From the NCBI GenBank assembly GCA_934876235.1, contig CAKXKM010000038.1, positions 1 through 17,631 on the forward strand: a stretch of 17,631 nt of DNA, given 5' to 3'. The translations under genes and the position numbers were made by a program. A model generated the notes under the pieces. That model made no database searches, was not told where the DNA came from, and worked only from the letters and a program-made list of their open reading frames with translations. Of this stretch, positions 1 to 6,906 are shown one piece after another (the stretch's first letter is position 1; each line of letters starts with the position of its first letter). The DNA comes from Collinsella sp. AF02-46-1. GTDB taxonomy: Bacteria > Actinomycetota > Coriobacteriia > Coriobacteriales > Coriobacteriaceae.

Positions 1-58
1 GGCATGAGGTTCTCTAGGCGCTTGATTTCTTCGTCGCAAATTAGCTAACCCCTGGCCG
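1..58. other. Left edge, no supported gene
   Basis: Fifty-eight bases lie downstream of the antiporter stop. Frame 1 on the plus strand is open from the edge to a TAA at 46-48, and a minus-strand frame leaving the window is also open, but both are too short to call. No terminator hairpin for the antiporter is visible here, so it may lie beyond the window or be Rho-dependent. Confidence 0.3.
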
Positions 59-1660
59 CTACGACGCTAGTGTGGCGATGACGGCTTCGTCGCCGGCGTA
101 TATTAGGGTGTTGCCATCGGGGATGATCGTCTGGCCTTCGCGCTTGAGCATCACCACGATAAACGGGTGCTTGCCCTGCGGCACGTCGCGCAGGCGCTGA
201 CCGGCCAGGCGACCGTGGGGCGTCACGGTGACCTCGCGCAGCGTAACCTCGGCACGCTCTTCGAACGTTGGGGCTGCCATCACCAGAAGGTCGCCTTCCT
301 CGATGACGGTATCGCCGTTGGGCAGTACCGGGTGCGCCCCGTCGCGCAGCACCAAGACCACGAGCATGTCCGTCGCGCTGCCAATATCGGCGAGCGAGCG
401 CCCGGCAAACGGATGGCCAGCGCCCACCTTGAGCTTTACAAACGACATGCCGTCCTCGTCGCGGTAGTCGTTAAAGGTGCGGCGCACGTCGCCGGCCGCA
501 TCGATCATATCGAGTTTCTTCGCCACCGCCGGCAGTAGCGAACCCTGCACCACAATGCTCGATACGGCAATCACAAACACCAGGTCAAATAGGTCGTGTC
601 CGCCGGGAACGCCGGCCACCACAGCAAAGAGGCTAAAGACGACCGAAGCCGCGCCGCGCAAGCCCGCCCAGCTTACGAGCGCAACCTGGCGAGGGCTCGT
701 CTTAAAGGGCGCCAGCAGCAGACCGACGGCGATGGGGCGGCTCGCAAAGAGCATAAACGCCATGAGCGCCAGGCCGGGTAGCAGCATTTGCGGCAGGCGC
801 GCGGGCGTGACGAGCAGGCCGAGCAAGAAGAAGATCGTCATCTCGGCCATCTCGGTAAGGGTGTCAAAGAAGTGTGCCATCTCGACCTTGCCGGTGATGT
901 CGCTGGCTCCCAGCACAATACCGGCCAGGTACACGGCCAAAAAGCCATTGCCGCCCAGGTAACTCGGCAGCGCGTAGGCCACGATGGCCACCGCGAACAA
1001 GAAGATGGTCTGCGCGCCCTCGGCCGTTGCGCGTGCGCGCTCTATCAGGCGGCTGGATGCCCAGCCGATGGCAAGACCCAACCCCACGCCTAGGATGATC
1101 TGCTTGGCCAGCAGCACGGGGATGTTAATGTCGCCGCCGGCCGCGAGTGTGGCGAGCACGGCGGTGAGCATGTAAGCGACGGGGTCGTTGGAGCCCGATT
1201 CGACCTCGAGCAGCGAGTCGGTGCCGCCCCTCAGCGACAGGCTGTGCTCGCGCAGCACGCTAAAGACGCTGGCCGCGTCGGTGGATGCCACGACCGATCC
1301 CAACAGCAGGCCACCAATCCAGTCAAAACCCAGCACGAAGTGCGCAAACGCACCCGTAATGCCGGCAGTGATGACGACGCCGAGCGTGCTCAGCAGTACC
1401 GCGGGCACGGCAACGGGTTTGGCACGGTCGATATTGGTGTTAAAGCCGCCGTAGAACATGATGAACAGCAGCGCCGTGCTGCAGACGGTTTCGGTGAGCG
1501 CATAGTCGCTAAAGTCGATGTGCGCCGGACCGTTGACGCCCAGCAGCATGCCGAGTGCGATAAAGATGAGCAGGGTGGGGAAGGGGAGCTTTTTGCCGAC
1601 GGGTTTGATGGTCAGACACAGAATAATGACGAGGCCGATAAAGAGAAGGATCTGGTTCAT
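59..1660 (-). CDS. CPA1/NhaP-type cation (K+ or Na+)/proton antiporter with two C-terminal RCK_C (TrkA-C) domains
   Basis: This 533-aa integral membrane protein should exchange K+ or Na+ for protons across the inner membrane. The first ~385 residues are a run of about a dozen hydrophobic helices typical of the Na+/H+ exchanger fold. They include the signature acidic sites STDAAS (residues ~126-131) and ESGSNDP (154-160), which in NhaP relatives carry the ion-binding Asp pair. After a hydrophilic linker, two consecutive RCK_C-like modules follow (about 403-470 and 475-533), each with the GxxFAGRSL or GRLAGQRL start and an EGD or AGD turn. That layout is usual in the K+/H+ antiporters CvrA/NhaP2, where RCK_C domains gate on a small ligand. 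The start is an ATG with AGGAG about 9 nt upstream. It diverges from the metallophosphatase gene. Family is confident; ion preference cannot be read from sequence. Confidence 0.9.
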   Translation of the reverse strand: MNQILLFIGLVIILCLTIKPVGKKLPFPTLLIFIALGMLLGVNGPAHIDFSDYALTETVCSTALLFIMFYGGFNTNIDRAKPVAVPAVLLSTLGVVITAGITGAFAHFVLGFDWIGGLLLGSVVASTDAASVFSVLREHSLSLRGGTDSLLEVESGSNDPVAYMLTAVLATLAAGGDINIPVLLAKQIILGVGLGLAIGWASSRLIERARATAEGAQTIFLFAVAIVAYALPSYLGGNGFLAVYLAGIVLGASDITGKVEMAHFFDTLTEMAEMTIFFLLGLLVTPARLPQMLLPGLALMAFMLFASRPIAVGLLLAPFKTSPRQVALVSWAGLRGAASVVFSLFAVVAGVPGGHDLFDLVFVIAVSSIVVQGSLLPAVAKKLDMIDAAGDVRRTFNDYRDEDGMSFVKLKVGAGHPFAGRSLADIGSATDMLVVLVLRDGAHPVLPNGDTVIEEGDLLVMAAPTFEERAEVTLREVTVTPHGRLAGQRLRDVPQGKHPFIVVMLKREGQTIIPDGNTLIYAGDEAVIATLAS

Positions 1661-1809
1661 GGATGGTGTCCGCTCCTGGGTGGTTGGCGTGGCACGGTCA
1701 GTTGCCTGCGGTTATTTGTACCCAAAGATGGTGGGTTTATGGGGTTAGATTGCGGGCGTGCGCGATATCGTCATAGACGGCTGCCGTCTTTGCCTCTGCT
1801 CGGAAACCC

Positions 1810-1838
1810 TTTCCAGCTTTATTGCAACGGAGTACAAT
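1810..1838 (+). promoter_or_regulatory. Candidate sigma-70-type promoter for the metallophosphatase gene
   Basis: TTTCCA (1810-1815, 4/6 to consensus) and TACAAT (1833-1838, 5/6) are separated by 17 nt, giving a start near 1845 and a leader of about 70 nt. Just downstream lie overlapping small dyads, AAGTTCAACTT (1850-1860) and TTCAACTTGAA (1852-1862), which could be an operator or chance. Confidence 0.45.
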
Positions 1839-1913
1839 GGGTAACGTTTAAGTTCAACTTGAAGTTTTAGTTGCGGTTCCGGGCTTCGGTCGCAAGGTAG
1901 GGAAAGGCGTTCC

Positions 1914-2753
1914 ATGGCGATCTATGTGACATCTGATGCTCACGGACACGTGCATGCGCTTGACGAGGCCCTGTCTAAGATCTCGTTGACGTCCGACGAC
2001 ACGCTGTACGTGCTGGGCGACATGATCGATCGCGGGCCCGATCCGGTCGGCGTTATTAAGCTCGTGCGCTCGCTGCCTAACGCCCGCGTTCTCAAGGGCA
2101 ATCACGAGCAGATCATGCTCGATGCCATCATTGGCCAGGATCCGCTCGATGCCGAGACCTGGGATATCAACGGTGGCTGGACGACGCGCGAGCAGCTCAA
2201 CGACATGGAATTTGAGGCATACGAGGAGCTCGTGCGATGGATGGCCGCGCTGCCGCTCTACGCGGTGGCCGAGACCGAGGAGCGCCCGTATCTGCTGGTA
2301 CATGCTGGAATCGAGATGAAGGCGGCGCGCGCGTTTTTACTTGAGCATGGCGTCGATTGTGCCGATGGCGTCGGAGCGGTGGGTGCCGATCGCGAGCTGC
2401 TGCAGCAGATGCTCGCGGTGCAGTCGTCCGATGGCCTGCTGTGGAGTCGTCACGGCTATTGGGATGCGCCGACGGGACTGCGTTCTGCCGAGGGCGAGGG
2501 TCCGGTCGTGGTGAGCGGCCACACGCCCACGGTGTCGCTTGGGCGCTATTGCGAGGTTGGCGGCCTGGCGGGGCTTGATGAGGAGTCGGGCCGCGGGCAG
2601 ATTGTGCGCCTGGGTGGCGAGGATACCGCCGGCGTGCCCGATCGTATCGATATCGACTGCGCCGCCGCCACCGGCTCCGAGTTCGGCCGCGTCGGGATCC
2701 TGCGCCTGGATGATGGCGCGGAGTTCTACGCGAATATCAACCCAGGCGAATAA
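1914..2753 (+). CDS. PPP-family metallophosphatase (Ser/Thr protein phosphatase or Ap4A hydrolase-like)
   Basis: The 279-aa cytoplasmic protein carries the full two-metal phosphoesterase signature in order: DAHGH near the N-terminus (D8, H10), GDMIDRG (35-41), GNHE (62-65), LVHAGI (His ~130) and SGHTPT (His ~203). These residues bind a Mn/Fe pair and the phosphate. The length fits the bacterial PrpA/ApaH-like branch, which acts on phosphoproteins or on dinucleoside polyphosphates. Sequence alone does not separate the two. The ATG at 1914 follows a GGGAAAGG ribosome site at good spacing, and the hydrophobic first strand begins immediately, supporting this start. The gene stands alone between a divergent antiporter and a convergent flippase, so context gives no substrate clue. 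Confidence 0.88.
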   Translation: MAIYVTSDAHGHVHALDEALSKISLTSDDTLYVLGDMIDRGPDPVGVIKLVRSLPNARVLKGNHEQIMLDAIIGQDPLDAETWDINGGWTTREQLNDMEFEAYEELVRWMAALPLYAVAETEERPYLLVHAGIEMKAARAFLLEHGVDCADGVGAVGADRELLQQMLAVQSSDGLLWSRHGYWDAPTGLRSAEGEGPVVVSGHTPTVSLGRYCEVGGLAGLDEESGRGQIVRLGGEDTAGVPDRIDIDCAAATGSEFGRVGILRLDDGAEFYANINPGE

Positions 2754-2881
2754 TCGGTGCAAAGGGTAGCTAATTTGGGACGGAGCTTTTTTGACTACTT
2801 TCGGAGAATAGCGCCTTCTTGCTCGGTAAGCGCGAGAAATGAGGAACGTCTGCGTCCTCGGCAGTGCGAAAATGCTCGAAA

Positions 2882-2925
2882 AACCGTCGCAACGGAGTCA
2901 AACGACGTTGCGACGGTTCTTTTTT
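2882..2925 (+). terminator. Bidirectional intrinsic terminator between convergent genes
   Basis: A perfect 13-bp stem (2882-2894 with 2906-2918, AACCGTCGCAACG) has an 11-nt loop and is followed on the plus strand by C plus six T. The five A at 2879-2883 give a U tract for minus-strand transcripts. It sits between the metallophosphatase (+) and flippase (-), as expected for a shared terminator. The 128 nt from the phosphatase stop to this stem hold only short, weak dyads, such as a GAGG...CCTC hairpin at ~2839-2857. Confidence 0.85.
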
Positions 2926-2938
2926 GGCTGCCCGCTGG

Positions 2939-3061
2939 CTAAGTGAGTAGACTTTTTTGGAAATGCCGAGCAGCCGGCAAATTTGCCTCAACAAAACCGC
3001 AGGTCACTGACTTGTGTTTTGCCGGTGTGGTCAGGGATTCGGCAAAAGTCTACTCACTTAG
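2939..3061. mobile_element. MITE-like element with perfect 18-bp terminal inverted repeats
   Basis: An 18-bp arm, CTAAGTGAGTAGACTTTT (2939-2956), recurs as a perfect inverted copy at 3044-3061. A TA dinucleotide sits near each end (2940-2941 and 3059-3060), which would fit a TA target duplication of the IS630/mariner type. The interior holds a 12-bp palindrome GGCAAATTTGCC (2976-2987) and an 8-bp inverted pair TTTTGCCG / CGGCAAAA (3017-3024, 3040-3047). It encodes no protein. It could instead be a large transcribed hairpin at the end of the flippase transcript. The mobile origin is inference. Confidence 0.5.
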
Positions 3062-3108
3062 TTTTGCGTGTCGCAAATCGTCCGCAACGAGACCCCCCAT
3101 TGCGCCAA

Positions 3109-4683
3109 TTAGGCGCCGTACGGGTTGCGGTCGCGCTCGATGCGTTGGCGGATGTGGGCGTATTCGATAATCAGCAGCACCAGGAGTAGGGCCATGATGG
3201 CTAGGTAGCTCACCACGGCGCCCATCAGACCCAGCAGGTTGATCAGGATCACCGGCAGCACTACGCTTACGGCGAAGCAGATCAGGTAGATTTTGGTGAC
3301 GTCGCCGGCATGGCGCAGCACCGTGATGATGGCGTAGAGAAAGTCGATGGCCGCGGTGACGCCGCCGGCGACAACCATCAGCAGTGCCAGCGTGCGGTAG
3401 CGCTCAAAATTGAGGCCGTACATGAAGCTCATGAGGGGAATACCGGGACCTGCCATAAATGCGGCGCACACGCTGGTGATGACCACGATCAGTGCCATAA
3501 CGGCAACAATAATCAGGTCAAAGCGACGACGCTTGCGAGGATTAGCCCAAATGCTCGACAAACGCAGGAGCTGCGGTTTATAGATAAATCCAATGCTCAA
3601 CAAAATAGCCTGCGCCGGAAAGAACAGGGCATTAAAGTACAGCTGATACTTGTAGGCCAGCGTGCCTTCCATCACGAACTTGGGCATGCTCTCGATAAGG
3701 TTGAACAGGAACAGCGCGCCAAAAAGCGGGGCGCACTGGATAAACAGGTGACCGACCTCGCGCAGGCTCACGCGGCGCGATTTTTCGGTTTCGAGCAGGG
3801 CGAGCGGCGCGGTGACCAGAACGAGCGAGGCGATCGCGGTAACACCCATGGCCATGGCGGCGATGGGCATGCTGCGCGTGAGGAACAGTACCACGCTAAA
3901 GACCGCGATGACGCCGACGGATCGTAGCGTTTGGCTCATGCCGGCCAGGTAGAGTTTGTCGGCCTGCTGCAGGCGGCCCTCGTACACGTCGGCAATGCCG
4001 TCGATCACCTTATACAGGTAGACGCCCAGGCCGATTGTGGCCATCTGCGCATCGTAGCCGCGGGCGCTGCTGTATACCAGGCCGCATGCCAGCGCGAGCG
4101 CTCCGCAGATCCAGCGGTTGAGCTGGTAAGAGGCAAAGGACGTCTTTTCGTCGATGTCCGAGACCTGGAAATTGCGCACGCCGTAGTTGCACGCGATCAT
4201 GATGAGCGTGCCGGTGACAAAGGCGATGGAGAATTTGCCAGCCTCCTCGGCGCCCACGAGCTGTGTGGACACGATGGTGAGCAACGGAAACGCCATGCCC
4301 CATACGGCGGTGCCCAGGGTATTCCAAAGGTAGTCGCGACGGGTGGCGTGATCTTCGTACTCGGCTTCTTGCGTGGAGAAGCCGCCGCCGTAGACGGCTC
4401 CGAGCAGGCGGTTCCACCAGGCATTGACCATGCGGTGGATGGGGCCGGGCTGGCGATCGCGCTCGCGGCGACGGCGTGTGGCCTGGCTGCTGTCGGGACC
4501 GCCGGCGTTACGCTGGCTTAGCTCTTGGATTCGTGCGAGCTCCTCGGCGGTGTGCGATGCGGGGAACAGGCCGTTCTCGATGCGTCCGCCCTGCCCGTGC
4601 GCCCCGTCCGATACGGTGGGGTCGGCGACGCCATTGCGGCGGGCGATGGCGCGGCGAATGCTATCGATGGGCGTGATGCTCAA
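3109..4683 (-). CDS. Wzx/MATE-like polysaccharide flippase family membrane protein
   Basis: This 524-aa protein has about 12 hydrophobic segments from residue ~120 to the C-terminus, in the style of polysaccharide exporters that flip undecaprenyl-linked oligosaccharides across the membrane. The first ~115 residues are unusual. They are hydrophilic, rich in Arg/Gln/Ser, contain the basic cluster RRRRERDR (~70-77), and are predicted cytoplasmic. The start chosen is TTG at 4681-4683, preceded at 7 nt by AAAGGA; an upstream in-frame ATG at 4947 lacks a ribosome site and would add 88 residues unlike a membrane protein N-terminus. No glycosyltransferase cluster is adjacent, so the cargo is unknown. 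It converges on the metallophosphatase and diverges from pckA. Family assignment rests on hydropathy and overall style; no strict motif exists, so a different multi-pass transporter is possible. Confidence 0.7.
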   Translation of the reverse strand: MSITPIDSIRRAIARRNGVADPTVSDGAHGQGGRIENGLFPASHTAEELARIQELSQRNAGGPDSSQATRRRRERDRQPGPIHRMVNAWWNRLLGAVYGGGFSTQEAEYEDHATRRDYLWNTLGTAVWGMAFPLLTIVSTQLVGAEEAGKFSIAFVTGTLIMIACNYGVRNFQVSDIDEKTSFASYQLNRWICGALALACGLVYSSARGYDAQMATIGLGVYLYKVIDGIADVYEGRLQQADKLYLAGMSQTLRSVGVIAVFSVVLFLTRSMPIAAMAMGVTAIASLVLVTAPLALLETEKSRRVSLREVGHLFIQCAPLFGALFLFNLIESMPKFVMEGTLAYKYQLYFNALFFPAQAILLSIGFIYKPQLLRLSSIWANPRKRRRFDLIIVAVMALIVVITSVCAAFMAGPGIPLMSFMYGLNFERYRTLALLMVVAGGVTAAIDFLYAIITVLRHAGDVTKIYLICFAVSVVLPVILINLLGLMGAVVSYLAIMALLLVLLIIEYAHIRQRIERDRNPYGA

Positions 4684-4711
4684 AGCGGAGTCCTTTCTAT
4701 TGCTACGCTCT

Positions 4712-4757
4712 AGTATAGACGCGACGGTGTTCGTTCGTGTTTTTGAACAGGTTGTTC
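4712..4757 (-). promoter_or_regulatory. Weak promoter and small palindrome upstream of the flippase gene
   Basis: On the minus strand TATACT (4712-4717) lies about 30 nt before the TTG start, a fair -10 element with no recognisable -35. A dyad GAACAGGTTGTTC (4745-4757, 5-bp arms) sits about 28 nt further upstream, where a regulator could bind. The 9-mer TTGAACAGG here recurs inverted at 4815-4823. Confidence 0.3.
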
Positions 4758-4793
4758 GATAATTTCGGCGGCGCCATTCAGTAGACGGCACTC

Positions 4794-4869
4794 GGGGACG
4801 CTCCTTGGTTGTTGCCTGTTCAAGAGTGTCCCCAACGATTAGTCGTTTAAAAACGTCCCCAATGACTAG
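4794..4869. repeat. Intergenic GGGGAC-containing hairpin and short direct repeats
   Basis: GGGGACGCTC (4794-4803) can pair with GAGTGTCCCC (4824-4833) with one wobble. A near-duplicate 15-mer follows, GTCCCCAACGATTAG (4828-4842) and GTCCCCAATGACTAG (4855-4869), 13 of 15 identical, so the GGGGAC arm has two possible partners. A small AACGA/TCGTT stem lies between them. The element sits between divergent genes, where a terminator is not needed, and resembles other GGGGAC hairpins in this window. Confidence 0.5.
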
Positions 4870-4918
4870 GCCGCTTGCCTGCGATTTTTGACCGTTGGGC
4901 GGGCTTGCCGCCCTTGCC

Positions 4919-4934
4919 GCAAAAACGTTTTTGC
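4919..4934. promoter_or_regulatory. 16-bp perfect palindrome upstream of pckA, candidate operator
   Basis: GCAAAAACGTTTTTGC is a perfect 16-bp palindrome with a central CG, the usual shape of LacI/GalR-family operators. It lies 75 nt before the pckA start codon, in a region where I find no strong -35/-10 pair. TACAAC, about 8 nt downstream of the palindrome, is the nearest -10-like hexamer. It does not match the CcpA cre consensus beyond the AAACG core. Confidence 0.45.
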
Positions 4935-5008
4935 ATATCGGGTACAACGGGCTTTACGTGAGTAAAGTGCGCGTCGTGTCCTCGTGTCGCGTTTTTAAAG
5001 GAGGCCCC

Positions 5009-6679
5009 ATGCCTGGTGTTACCCCTGCAGATGTTTTGTCCAACTTTGGTATTACGCTGGTCGAAGATCCCGCCGAGAATCAGCCCCGTCTGCTGGTCGA
5101 TCTACCCGCCGCGGAGCTCGTCGAGCACGCTATCCGCCGCGAAGAAGGCCGCATGGCATCCAACGGCGCGCTGGTGATCGAGACGGGGGAGCGCACTGGT
5201 CGTTCCCCCAATGACCGCTTTATCGTTGACACGCCCGACGTGCACGACAAGATCGCCTGGGGCGCCGTCAACCGACCGCTTTCGATCGAGAGCTACGAGA
5301 CCATCAAGGCCGGCATCGTCGACTACCTCAACGAGCGCGACGTGTTCGTCACCCGCGGCATGGCCGGCGCCGACCGCAACCACACGCGCCGACTGCTCGT
5401 CGCCTGCGAGCGCGCCAGCCAGGCACTCTTCATTAAGCAGATGCTCGCCCGCCCGCTTGCCCGCGAAATCGCGCGCACCGGCGAGCCGGACTTCTGTGTG
5501 CTCGCCGCGCCGGGCTACCAGTGCGATCCCGCCATCAAGGGCCTCAACTCCAGCGCCGCCGTGGTCATCAACTTCCAGGAGCGCGTGATTTTGGTCGCGG
5601 GTACCGGCTACTCCGGCGAGATCAAAAAGTCCATCTTCAGCGTCATGAATTACCTGCTGCCCGTCGAGGACGACGTGCTGCCCATGCATTGCTCGGCCAG
5701 TATGGATCCCGTCACGCACGAGACCGCGGTGTTCTTTGGCCTGTCGGGCACCGGCAAGACCACGCTTTCGGCCAACCCCACGCGGCTGCTGATCGGCGAC
5801 GACGAGCACGGTTGGTCCGACATGGGCATCTTCAACATCGAGGGTGGCTGCTACGCCAAATGCGAGGGCCTGGACGCGTTCCACGAGCCTGAGATCTTCA
5901 ACGCCGTCCGCTTTGGCGCGATCTGCGAAAACGTGGTGCTCGACGAGAGCCGCAAGCCCAACTACGATGACGTCTCGGTCACGCACAACACGCGCGTGGC
6001 CTACCCTGTGGAGCACATTCCCAACGCGTGGACCAAGGGCATGGGCACCACTCCGAGCGTCGTGCTGTTTTTGACCTGCGACGCCTTTGGCGTGCTGCCG
6101 CCCATCTCGCGCCTGACGGCCGACGCCGCCATGTATCACTTTGTGACGGGCTTTACGGCCAAGATCCCCGGCACCGAGGTCGGCGTCACCGAGCCCACGC
6201 CCACGTTCTCTTCGCTGTTTGGCGAGCCGTTTATGCCGCTCGACCCCATGGTCTATGCCAAGATGCTCGGTGAGCGCATCGCCGACGGCCGCACGCGTGT
6301 GTACCTGGTCAACACCGGCTGGATTGGCGGCGGCTACGGCGTGGGCCATCGCATCGAGCTTGCCTACACGCGCGCCCTGGTGGCCCGCGCCCTCGACGGT
6401 ACCATCGAGGACAGCGAATTCGTGCATGACGATATCTTTAACGTTGACATTCCCACCACGTGCCACGGCGTGCCCGACGGCATCCTGGTGCCGCGCCAGT
6501 ACTGGCAGAGCACCGCGCGCTACGACGAGGCGGCGCACAACTTGGCCGTGATGTTCGAGGAGAACTTCGAGAAGAAGTACTCGCACCTGCCCGAGTCCGT
6601 GAAGGCCGCCGGTCCGCACGCTCAGGTGCACGCCGACGCCCGTCATCGCGGCCGCGGCCTGCTGGGACTCCGACACTAG
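5009..6679 (+). CDS. pckA: Phosphoenolpyruvate carboxykinase (ATP)
   Basis: The enzyme interconverts oxaloacetate + ATP and PEP + CO2 + ADP in the cytoplasm. In anaerobes it may run toward oxaloacetate, feeding fumarate/succinate formation, or serve gluconeogenesis. The 556-aa product has RTGRSPNDR (62-70, substrate Arg), YSGEIKKS (201-208, catalytic Lys), the kinase P-loop GLSGTGKTTLS (244-254), DDEHGW (264-269, metal Asp) and the RVAYP segment (~329-333), all intact. These define the ATP rather than GTP type. The ATG at 5009 follows a strong AAAGGAGG at ideal spacing. An in-frame ATG at 4895 would run through the upstream palindrome and is rejected. The product is slightly longer than typical (~530-540 aa) through a short basic C-terminal tail. 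It is monocistronic: a hairpin repeat with a T tract follows at 6699. Confidence 0.97.
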   Translation: MPGVTPADVLSNFGITLVEDPAENQPRLLVDLPAAELVEHAIRREEGRMASNGALVIETGERTGRSPNDRFIVDTPDVHDKIAWGAVNRPLSIESYETIKAGIVDYLNERDVFVTRGMAGADRNHTRRLLVACERASQALFIKQMLARPLAREIARTGEPDFCVLAAPGYQCDPAIKGLNSSAAVVINFQERVILVAGTGYSGEIKKSIFSVMNYLLPVEDDVLPMHCSASMDPVTHETAVFFGLSGTGKTTLSANPTRLLIGDDEHGWSDMGIFNIEGGCYAKCEGLDAFHEPEIFNAVRFGAICENVVLDESRKPNYDDVSVTHNTRVAYPVEHIPNAWTKGMGTTPSVVLFLTCDAFGVLPPISRLTADAAMYHFVTGFTAKIPGTEVGVTEPTPTFSSLFGEPFMPLDPMVYAKMLGERIADGRTRVYLVNTGWIGGGYGVGHRIELAYTRALVARALDGTIEDSEFVHDDIFNVDIPTTCHGVPDGILVPRQYWQSTARYDEAAHNLAVMFEENFEKKYSHLPESVKAAGPHAQVHADARHRGRGLLGLRH

Positions 6680-6698
6680 CGTCGCCGCGAGTCCATAT

Positions 6699-6735
6699 CC
6701 GCCACAAAGGGGACAGGCACCTTTGTGGCGGTTTT
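6699..6735 (+). repeat. ACAAAGG hairpin repeat, copy 1; also the pckA terminator
   Basis: Perfect 12-bp stem CCGCCACAAAGG (6699-6710) with CCTTTGTGGCGG (6720-6731), loop GGACAGGCA, then TTTT. It ends 20-55 nt after pckA and should terminate it. Copy 1 carries GCC/GGC in the stem where the other three copies have ACC/GGT, a compensatory change that preserves pairing. Confidence 0.85.
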
Positions 6736-6762
6736 GCTTGGGCGAATGACTCGGGTTACAAT
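6734..6762 (+). promoter_or_regulatory. Candidate promoter for the leader RNA and B3/B4 gene
   Basis: TTGCTT (6734-6739) and TACAAT (6757-6762, 5/6) are 17 nt apart; the -35 starts within the T tract of the preceding hairpin repeat. The predicted start is near 6769, giving a leader of about 138 nt before the ATG at 6907. Confidence 0.5.
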
Positions 6763-6768
6763 ACGCCT

Positions 6769-6868
6769 GACATATCGCCCCCTTCTCCGGATGGGGGCAG
6801 CGTAAGCGCTCTTGTGGCGGCACCGTAGGACTTTGAAGGTGGCCGTCGTAAGGGCGCTTTTTGTTTAG
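6769..6868 (+). ncRNA. Structured leader or short sRNA ending in a terminator-like hairpin
   Basis: Between the predicted start and the B3/B4 gene lie two or three stems. GCCCCC/GGGGGC (6777-6782 with 6793-6798) has a 10-nt loop. A longer arm follows: AGCGCTCTT pairs with AAGGGCGCT (one wobble), enclosing GGCGGCACC with GGTGGCCGTC (one bulge), and it is followed directly by TTTTTG at ~6863-6868. This is the form of a terminator or attenuator, so the transcript could be a ~100-nt sRNA or a regulated leader. I recognise no known riboswitch class. The T-box sequence UGGNACC is absent. Confidence 0.4.
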
Positions 6869-6906
6869 GCACCCGGGCTCGGGCGCATGCTATGAAGGGA
6901 GAGCAC

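Noticed and set aside
2770..2994. 74-aa basic minus-strand ORF
   Set aside because: It crosses the bidirectional terminator and the left arm of the inverted-repeat element, with no family resemblance.
4919..4934. Canonical CcpA cre site
   Set aside because: Only the central AAACG matches; the flanking TG/CA positions do not.
5102..6823. 573-aa minus-strand ORF opposite pckA
   Set aside because: It is a shadow of a conserved, fully motif-bearing gene; the translation is Gly/Ala/Val/His-rich without family features, as expected from antisense reading of high-GC codons.
6799..6868. T-box riboswitch upstream of the B3/B4 gene
   Set aside because: The GGCGGCACC and GGTGGCCGTC stretches look superficially like a T-box antiterminator, but UGGNACC and a specifier stem are absent.
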